10,548 nucleotides of DNA. Source: Elusimicrobiota bacterium. Lineage in GTDB: Bacteria > CAYTYR01 > UBA6262 > DAOVJB01. The stretch is taken from positions 1-10,548 of the forward strand of contig DAOVJB010000028.1 in assembly GCA_030673425.1 (NCBI GenBank), in the 5' to 3' direction. The position numbers and the translations under genes were made by a program. Positions within the stretch are counted from its first letter, which is position 1. Every line of letters begins with the position of its first letter. This document shows, piece after piece, positions 6,343-10,548 of this stretch. The notes under the pieces were generated by a model. It saw nothing but the letters and a program-made list of their open reading frames with translations. It made no database searches and was not told where the DNA came from.

Positions 6343-7884
6343 TTAGTTTCTTGTATAATTTTTAGAATAACAGGTAATCTCAAAATCGACGAGCTCAATT
6401 TTATCATAGTTTCCTAATTCCGAACGTTTTATTTCAATTCTACCAAAATAAGGAGATTTTCCAAGCGCAATAGAGAATTTGCTCACATCAGAATGGGATT
6501 TTGTTCTTCCTTTTATATTCGTAAGTTTATCCTTCTCATACGAGAAACTCGTTAAATATACATTATCAGGACATCTTACGGTAATTTCTCTTAAGATATC
6601 AAGAGAAACAACTGAACCGATGATTGATTCCCGTAGTTTCTCCATCTGGTCTTTCATAGTTTTTACTTCTTTTATCATCGGATGGATTTCTTCCATCTTC
6701 TGATTGATTTTATTAAGCGCTATTTGACCTCTGATTATCTTATTGAAGCTTATTGCAAGGATAAATCCTGCCAGAATTAGTGCTATACCAGAATAGGCTA
6801 AAATCTTTTTGCGTTTCTTTTTTCTGTTTTGTTTTTGCTGAATTTCCCTGGGAACAAGATTAATACCGGACATTCCTGATATGCAATTAAAAGCCAATCC
6901 CACAGGTACTGAAAACAAAGGAATATCTTCTTGGGGAATTGAATGTTCTATATCAGGTAAAAGCTCAGCATATTCTACTTCCATCTTTAAGTTTTTGGAC
7001 AAATAACCCTTTAATCCTTTTAGCTTACTACCTCCACCTGTAAGTAAAATATGGTTAAGTTCTAAATTATTTCTTTCCTTCTTAAAAAGGTCGAGTGAGA
7101 TTTTAATTTCTCTTGCTAATGTTTTAAACCATTCCTTTTTTATATGTTCAATATCTTGAACTTCTTTACCCTGTTGCTTTTTTAGCTCTTGAGCTTGTAG
7201 ATAATCCATCTTGAATTCTTTTTGTATAGATTTTGATAAATTCATTCCGCCTAAATTTATACTGCGACTGGCAATCAAATCAGTTTTGTAGATTAAGTTT
7301 ATCTCACTAAATTGATCACCTATATCTATTACAGCATAAACGGTATCTTTCTGTTCGTCACCACAGAGAGTTTTAGCAAGAGCAACAGAGGTAACAGAAA
7401 CTACATCAGGTTCTAATCCCGCTGTCCTTAATATTTCTAAATGCTGCATAATTGTCTCTTCCTTGACTGCAAATAGATGTACCTCTGTTTGGTTTATATT
7501 CTCTTGTTTCGTTGTATTATCCGCATTATTTATAATGATATAATCAGTTACCGCTTTATCAATTGGAAAAGGAATCTGTTTTTCCATTTCAAAATTGACC
7601 ATATTTCTTATTTCCTGCTCTTCATCTGAAGGCAAAAAGACAGTCTTAATAATAGCAGCATGTCTTGGCATAGCTGTAGCCAGGAAGTCTTTATGAAGAT
7701 TAAATCTCTGGTTGAGCTTTTTTAGCTCCTGTATTATAATCTCGGATTTTTCTTCTTGGGATATTTCAGGAGTAAAAGATAATTCCTGACAGAAATAATC
7801 CACCAGAGTATATTTATCTCTGCTCTTCTTAAGTCGTACAAATTTAATAGCTCCTGTTCCTATATCCAATCCTGTATATAGCAT
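6343..7884 (-). CDS. GspL-type PilM-PilN fusion (actin-like ATPase fold plus platform domain)
   Basis: A single 513-residue protein that combines the cytoplasmic PilM and membrane PilN roles, equivalent to GspL. Residues 1-335 are an actin-like fold: phosphate-1 motif LDIGTGAIKFV (6-16), phosphate-2 AVIDIGDQFSEINL (184-197) and adenosine motif ILLTGGGSKLKGL (279-291). Residues 341-345 are INLVP, the PilN tail motif known to dock into PilM. A Lys/Arg-rich stretch and one membrane span (about 361-381) follow. Then come a coiled coil (about 386-420) and a periplasmic ferredoxin-like domain (about 425-508; YLTSFSYEKDKLTNIKG). It would recruit the assembly ATPase (not in the window) to the inner membrane. 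The GspK stop codon directly abuts its ATG (TAAATG), with AGGAG 9 nt upstream. PilM-like Glu and Asp sites appear intact, so nucleotide binding is plausible. Confidence 0.9.
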   Translation of the reverse strand: MLYTGLDIGTGAIKFVRLKKSRDKYTLVDYFCQELSFTPEISQEEKSEIIIQELKKLNQRFNLHKDFLATAMPRHAAIIKTVFLPSDEEQEIRNMVNFEMEKQIPFPIDKAVTDYIIINNADNTTKQENINQTEVHLFAVKEETIMQHLEILRTAGLEPDVVSVTSVALAKTLCGDEQKDTVYAVIDIGDQFSEINLIYKTDLIASRSINLGGMNLSKSIQKEFKMDYLQAQELKKQQGKEVQDIEHIKKEWFKTLAREIKISLDLFKKERNNLELNHILLTGGGSKLKGLKGYLSKNLKMEVEYAELLPDIEHSIPQEDIPLFSVPVGLAFNCISGMSGINLVPREIQQKQNRKKKRKKILAYSGIALILAGFILAISFNKIIRGQIALNKINQKMEEIHPMIKEVKTMKDQMEKLRESIIGSVVSLDILREITVRCPDNVYLTSFSYEKDKLTNIKGRTKSHSDVSKFSIALGKSPYFGRIEIKRSELGNYDKIELVDFEITCYSKNYTRN

Positions 7885-8793
7885 TTACATTTTCTCCTGC
7901 CAGTATATAATTCTTGGTGCTGAAGTGGGACTAACGTTTATAATCGCCTCTATCTCTTTATATGTATTCCCAACAAACCCAACACACGTTATGCGGAAGG
8001 TATCCGAGGTTAATCTTATTAAGTTTCCCACTTCCTTATATATTTTTTCGCCAAAGAAATCCTCAATTTCTTCCCGGGTTTTAAAGGGATGAGAATCTCT
8101 TTCATATAATAATTCCTGTATTTTACCCTTACTCACCTTAGGAAGAGTTTCAAGGACATCTAAAGAGGTGGTATTGATGTTGATTTTACTGTCGTTAGTA
8201 GCTACAGTCAAATACTTTTTTAATACCTTAAAAGTTTCTTCATCCACTCCTTTTATCAATCTTAATTCCTCTATGGTATCCAAAAGTCCATTTTTGCAAT
8301 TATACCCGTGATAGAGAAACTGATAGTAAGATTCTTCTGCTCCATAAGGTCTGGGATTGGAATCGGTATCCAGCCAGTCGAAAATTCCATCCACAATTTC
8401 TTTTTTGTTTATCGTTCTATCCAGAGGTCTGAGTAAATTCAATCTGTATTGAGCAAGAGTATTAAGATTCAATTTGGCATTTTCATCTTCTATTCTAACC
8501 CAATAACATCCGTCTCCCAGCTCTCTTCTGTTATATAAATCAAACTCTTCATACATAAACTCATTGGGAACAATAAAATCGTTTCTATACAACTCACTTA
8601 TTGCTTTTTCTATTCCGGCTCTTGCTAAATAAAAGGCTTTTAGTTTATTTACCTGATAACGGGATTTCCTTAATTCAAGTCTTGTTATGTAGGCTATGCT
8701 GATTATAATACTGACTATTATAACCATAACCCATAGTGTAATTATTAAAGCAAACCCTTTATTATTAATATAATTCAGTTTCTTATTCATCAT
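7885..8793 (-). CDS. gspK: GspK-type minor pseudopilin
   Basis: Tip pseudopilin of the type II secretion pseudopilus, expected to cap the fibre together with GspI and GspJ. Its 302 residues make it much longer than the other pseudopilins, as is normal for GspK. The prepilin site is G13-F14 in NNKGFALIITLW. Position +5 after cleavage is Ile, not Glu; lack of Glu5 is a known GspK trait. Family landmarks are WVRIEDENAKLNLNTL (98-113), FDWLDTDSNPRPYGAEESYY (138-157) and a helix-hairpin-helix-like part, LDTIEELRLIKGV (171-183), followed by ININTTSLDVLETLP (204-218). It overlaps gspJ by 4 nt (ATGA) and abuts the following PilM-PilN gene, so translation of the three is probably coupled. The start is the first of two adjacent ATG codons. 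Confidence 0.93.
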   Translation of the reverse strand: MMNKKLNYINNKGFALIITLWVMVIIVSIIISIAYITRLELRKSRYQVNKLKAFYLARAGIEKAISELYRNDFIVPNEFMYEEFDLYNRRELGDGCYWVRIEDENAKLNLNTLAQYRLNLLRPLDRTINKKEIVDGIFDWLDTDSNPRPYGAEESYYQFLYHGYNCKNGLLDTIEELRLIKGVDEETFKVLKKYLTVATNDSKININTTSLDVLETLPKVSKGKIQELLYERDSHPFKTREEIEDFFGEKIYKEVGNLIRLTSDTFRITCVGFVGNTYKEIEAIINVSPTSAPRIIYWQEKM

Positions 8794-9455
8794 TCGTGAA
8801 AAGCAGGATACTCTGCCATTACCGGTATAACTTTACAGATAACCAGTTGCCCCGAAGGATTATCCCGGTCTTCAAAAGTCAGGGTTACCTCTACTGCTTT
8901 AGGTAATACAAAGCCTCTTTTAAAAAGTTTTCCTGTTTTTTTATGTATTCCCCAGGAATCCTTCCACCTTGCTCCGTCATAATACCTGAATTTCAACTCC
9001 CTTACCAGAGGTCCCAGGATTTCACGGGAATATTCTTTTTCTGAATTACCATTAAAAACTATTCTCTGTAATCCTGAATCATGATTTTTATCATTGTTAA
9101 TTAATGAGTATTTCACTCTTCTTAAAGGAAATTTACCCATGTCTTTATCCAGCCCAAAAGAATTGCTTGTGGTTATCTCTAATGAATCCGTCTCTATCTC
9201 TTCATCTTTAATGTCTCTTCCTATAAAAACAAGATTTCTGTTTGTTGATGTAACAAATGCAGAGTGAATATCTCTCTGTAAATATTCCAAGACTATTTTA
9301 ACGTCCTGATAAAGATATCCTCTGTCTTTCCCGTGTTCATATGCATTAACACAGGCTCTATAGGTAGAATAAACCATCATAACCACAATACTGGTGATTA
9401 ATAGACTTATCATCACTTCTATTAAGGTAAAACCATTTTTATTCTTCAATAACAT
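8790..9455 (-). CDS. gspJ: GspJ-type minor pseudopilin
   Basis: Minor pseudopilin of the tip complex (I-J-K). The 221 residues open with a very short leader cleaved at G8-F9, giving FTLIEVMISLLIT with the conserved Glu at +5. After the N-terminal helix, LEYLQRDIHSAF (51-62) matches the characteristic GspJ stretch. A beta-rich domain follows: EILGPLVRELKFRYYDGARWKDSW (145-168) and then PKAVEVTLTFED (185-196). Both are typical of GspJ and its paralogue PulJ. An AGGTGG ribosome site sits 8 nt before the ATG, overlapping the end of gspI, and only 4 nt separate the two genes. The stop overlaps the next start (gspK) by 4 nt. No defects seen. Confidence 0.92.
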   Translation of the reverse strand: MLLKNKNGFTLIEVMISLLITSIVVMMVYSTYRACVNAYEHGKDRGYLYQDVKIVLEYLQRDIHSAFVTSTNRNLVFIGRDIKDEEIETDSLEITTSNSFGLDKDMGKFPLRRVKYSLINNDKNHDSGLQRIVFNGNSEKEYSREILGPLVRELKFRYYDGARWKDSWGIHKKTGKLFKRGFVLPKAVEVTLTFEDRDNPSGQLVICKVIPVMAEYPAFHE

Positions 9456-9459
9456 CTAT

Positions 9460-9858
9460 TTATCCACCTTTGTTGTTATAAGGGTTGGCATGATATGTCA
9501 GGAGTTCAACTCTGGGTGTAGCATATTTTTCTTTCCAGGAGACAATATAAGTTATCTTATCCAGACTCGGATTGACTTGTTCAACCTTAATTTCCCAGTT
9601 AAAACCCTCCTCAAGCTCACCTTTGGAACCGTCTTCTGGAATTCGCTCTCCTGACATTAAAATCTGCGAAAGATGGCTATCTGCTAAAAGAATAGCTGTA
9701 CTTCTTTTATAAGCCATATTATTCATCCGCCTGGTATACATAAGTGCCTGTATTCCCACTGTTAACCCCACTGTTAATATAACCAGAGCCACCAGAACCT
9801 CAACCAATAAAAAACCGCTGTTTTTAATTTTCTTCGTTTTAGTATTAATCATAATCAT
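9460..9858 (-). CDS. gspI: GspI-type minor pseudopilin
   Basis: Minor pseudopilin that forms the nucleus of the tip complex with J and K. Of 132 residues, the leader ends at G15 and the mature N-terminus is FLLVEVLVALVILTVG with Glu at +5. The rest has the GspI shape: TRRMNNMAYKRSTAILLADSHL (residues ~46-67, the usual helix ending in an A-x-N/D-x region), then FNWEIKVEQV and a short C-terminal strand region, ITYIVSW. The length fits the family (about 120-130). It overlaps gspH by 14 nt; ATG codons at 9858 and 9852 are both possible starts. No clear ribosome site precedes it, so translation is probably coupled to gspH. Confidence 0.9.
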   Translation of the reverse strand: MIMINTKTKKIKNSGFLLVEVLVALVILTVGLTVGIQALMYTRRMNNMAYKRSTAILLADSHLSQILMSGERIPEDGSKGELEEGFNWEIKVEQVNPSLDKITYIVSWKEKYATPRVELLTYHANPYNNKGG

Positions 9859-10354
9859 AGTCGAAAGTTTTTATTTGAGAATAAACTCCTTTTATTGTCA
9901 CAGCATAAATATTATTTTTATTATCCTGTAGATATATAAAAAAATCCTCACTGGAGCCATTTGGATAGAAAGTAATCTTTTGATTGCTTAACCGGGCAAA
10001 ATCAACGTTTTCAGGAAGATAATTGTAAACGAAACTTCTTTTAACAACAGATGTCATTTGCTTAATTACCATACTATCAGGAACTGAAGATATGCTGTAT
10101 CTACTTTCATAAACGTCAAAATTTACTTCATAGCTAATGCCTTCAAGGATAGCTAAATCACGGGCATAAGCAAGACTATGAGCTAATTCCCTCGTGGCAT
10201 TTTTTATCAGGCTATTCTGGTATACTCCCCTGAAAGCAGGCATTGAAAGAGTCAGAGATACAAGGACTATTCCAACTACAATGATAAGTTCGATTAAAGT
10301 AAACCCACCTGCTTTTTTATTTCTTAAACCCTTCCCAATTAGTAATGTCATCAT
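9845..10354 (-). CDS. gspH: GspH-type minor pseudopilin
   Basis: Minor pseudopilin placed after the major pseudopilin in the fibre. With the ATG at 10354 it has 169 residues. The prepilin leader ends at G17 and the mature start is FTLIELIIVVGIVLVSLT with Glu at +5. The remainder fits GspH/FimT: YQNSLIKNATRELAHSLAYARDLAI is the conserved long helix, followed by small beta strands including FYPNGSSEDF. The open frame continues upstream to 10453, but those extra 33 residues lie over gspG in another frame and have no hydrophobic or prepilin character. The ATG pair at 10354/10351 follows AAGG at suitable spacing, so the start is placed there. It overlaps the end of gspG by about 38 nt. Confidence 0.88.
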   Translation of the reverse strand: MMTLLIGKGLRNKKAGGFTLIELIIVVGIVLVSLTLSMPAFRGVYQNSLIKNATRELAHSLAYARDLAILEGISYEVNFDVYESRYSISSVPDSMVIKQMTSVVKRSFVYNYLPENVDFARLSNQKITFYPNGSSEDFFIYLQDNKNNIYAVTIKGVYSQIKTFDYDYD

Positions 10355-10548
10355 CTCCGCCTTCTTTACCATCAGCTCCGTAAGAGTACAGGTCATAATC
10401 CGCACCATGCAAACCCGGATAAATGTACACATACCCACCACCCCAGGGGTCATTACTAATCCCTTTTTTTAAGTAAGGACCATTCCAGTTTTTTACATTG
10501 TAAGGTTTTACTATCAAAGCTTTTAATCCCTCACTTGAGGTAGGGAAA
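10317..10548 (-). CDS. gspG: GspG major pseudopilin, 3' part only
   Basis: Major subunit of the type II secretion pseudopilus. Only the last 76 residues are in the window; the prepilin leader and N-terminal helix lie beyond 10548. The visible part is diagnostic of the C-terminal domain (T2SSG): FPTSSEGLKALI, then NWNGPYLKKG, DPWGGGYVYIYPG and YDLYSYGADGKEGGDDDI, ending NWEG. The acidic loop in YGADGKEGGDDD is the calcium-binding site known to stabilise GspG in other bacteria, and its ligand positions look intact. This sequence is what assigns the operon to type II secretion rather than to a pure type IV pilus. The TTG at 10517 is an internal codon, not a start. Confidence 0.95.
   Translation of the reverse strand, partial: FPTSSEGLKALIVKPYNVKNWNGPYLKKGISNDPWGGGYVYIYPGLHGADYDLYSYGADGKEGGDDDITNWEGFKK

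Noticed and set aside
10355-10453. 33-residue upstream extension of the GspH frame.
   Set aside because: It lies wholly over gspG in another frame and has no prepilin character. A good start pair with AAGG exists at 10354/10351.
10317-10517. A separate 66-residue gene starting at TTG 10517.
   Set aside because: The frame is open through to the window edge and the upstream residues (FPTSSEGLKAL) belong to the conserved GspG domain, so it is the end of gspG.
1-10548. CRISPR arrays, tRNA or rRNA genes, and complete transposases.
   Set aside because: No regularly spaced direct repeats, no tRNA-like cloverleaf ends and no transposase frame were seen on either strand.

Overview
The window looks like an AT-rich diderm (Gram-negative type) bacterium, because it encodes an outer-membrane secretin and a full set of periplasm-spanning secretion parts. 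The mixture seen here (type II secretion pseudopilins beside PilM/N/O/P/Q-like assembly proteins, a secretin with a TPR tail, a membrane glycosyltransferase with a TPR tail, and an SpvB/Rhs-like secreted protein) recalls uncultivated candidate-phylum genomes such as Omnitrophota or neighbouring lineages. That placement is an impression from content, not a demonstrated assignment. All recognised genes lie on the minus strand, so transcription runs from high to low coordinates.

Region 10548-3686 is one compact operon entering from outside the window. In transcription order it holds gspG (3' part only), gspH, gspI, gspJ, gspK, a gspL-type gene that is a PilM-PilN fusion, a gspM/PilO gene, a gspC/PilP-like gene and a gspD/PilQ secretin. 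Genes overlap or abut, with gaps of 0-14 nt. The order is gspGHIJK followed by a pilMNOPQ-like order, so it is a composite of the classic type II secretion and type IV pilus clusters. The pseudopilins would form the periplasmic pseudopilus. The PilMN fusion and PilO-like protein would form the inner-membrane platform, the PilP/GspC-like protein would bridge the periplasm, and the secretin would form the outer-membrane gate. The ATPase (GspE), polytopic platform protein (GspF) and prepilin peptidase are not in the window. A strong symmetric terminator at 3575-3607 ends the operon.

Region 3416-1053 is a GT-C type membrane glycosyltransferase (GT39/PMT-like) with C-terminal tetratricopeptide repeats.

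Region 1052-703 is non-coding but structured. It holds a REP-like inverted repeat (993-1027) abutting a decayed copy of the secretin's C-terminal TPR tail (853-993). A good sigma70-type promoter (792-820) and an intrinsic-terminator hairpin (721-761) follow, the latter ending one base before the ribosome binding site region of the last gene.

Region 702-1 is the 5' part of an SpvB/TcaC N-terminal-domain protein with a Sec signal peptide, running off the window. Its export signal and its position next to a type II secretion operon make it a plausible, unproven substrate of that system.
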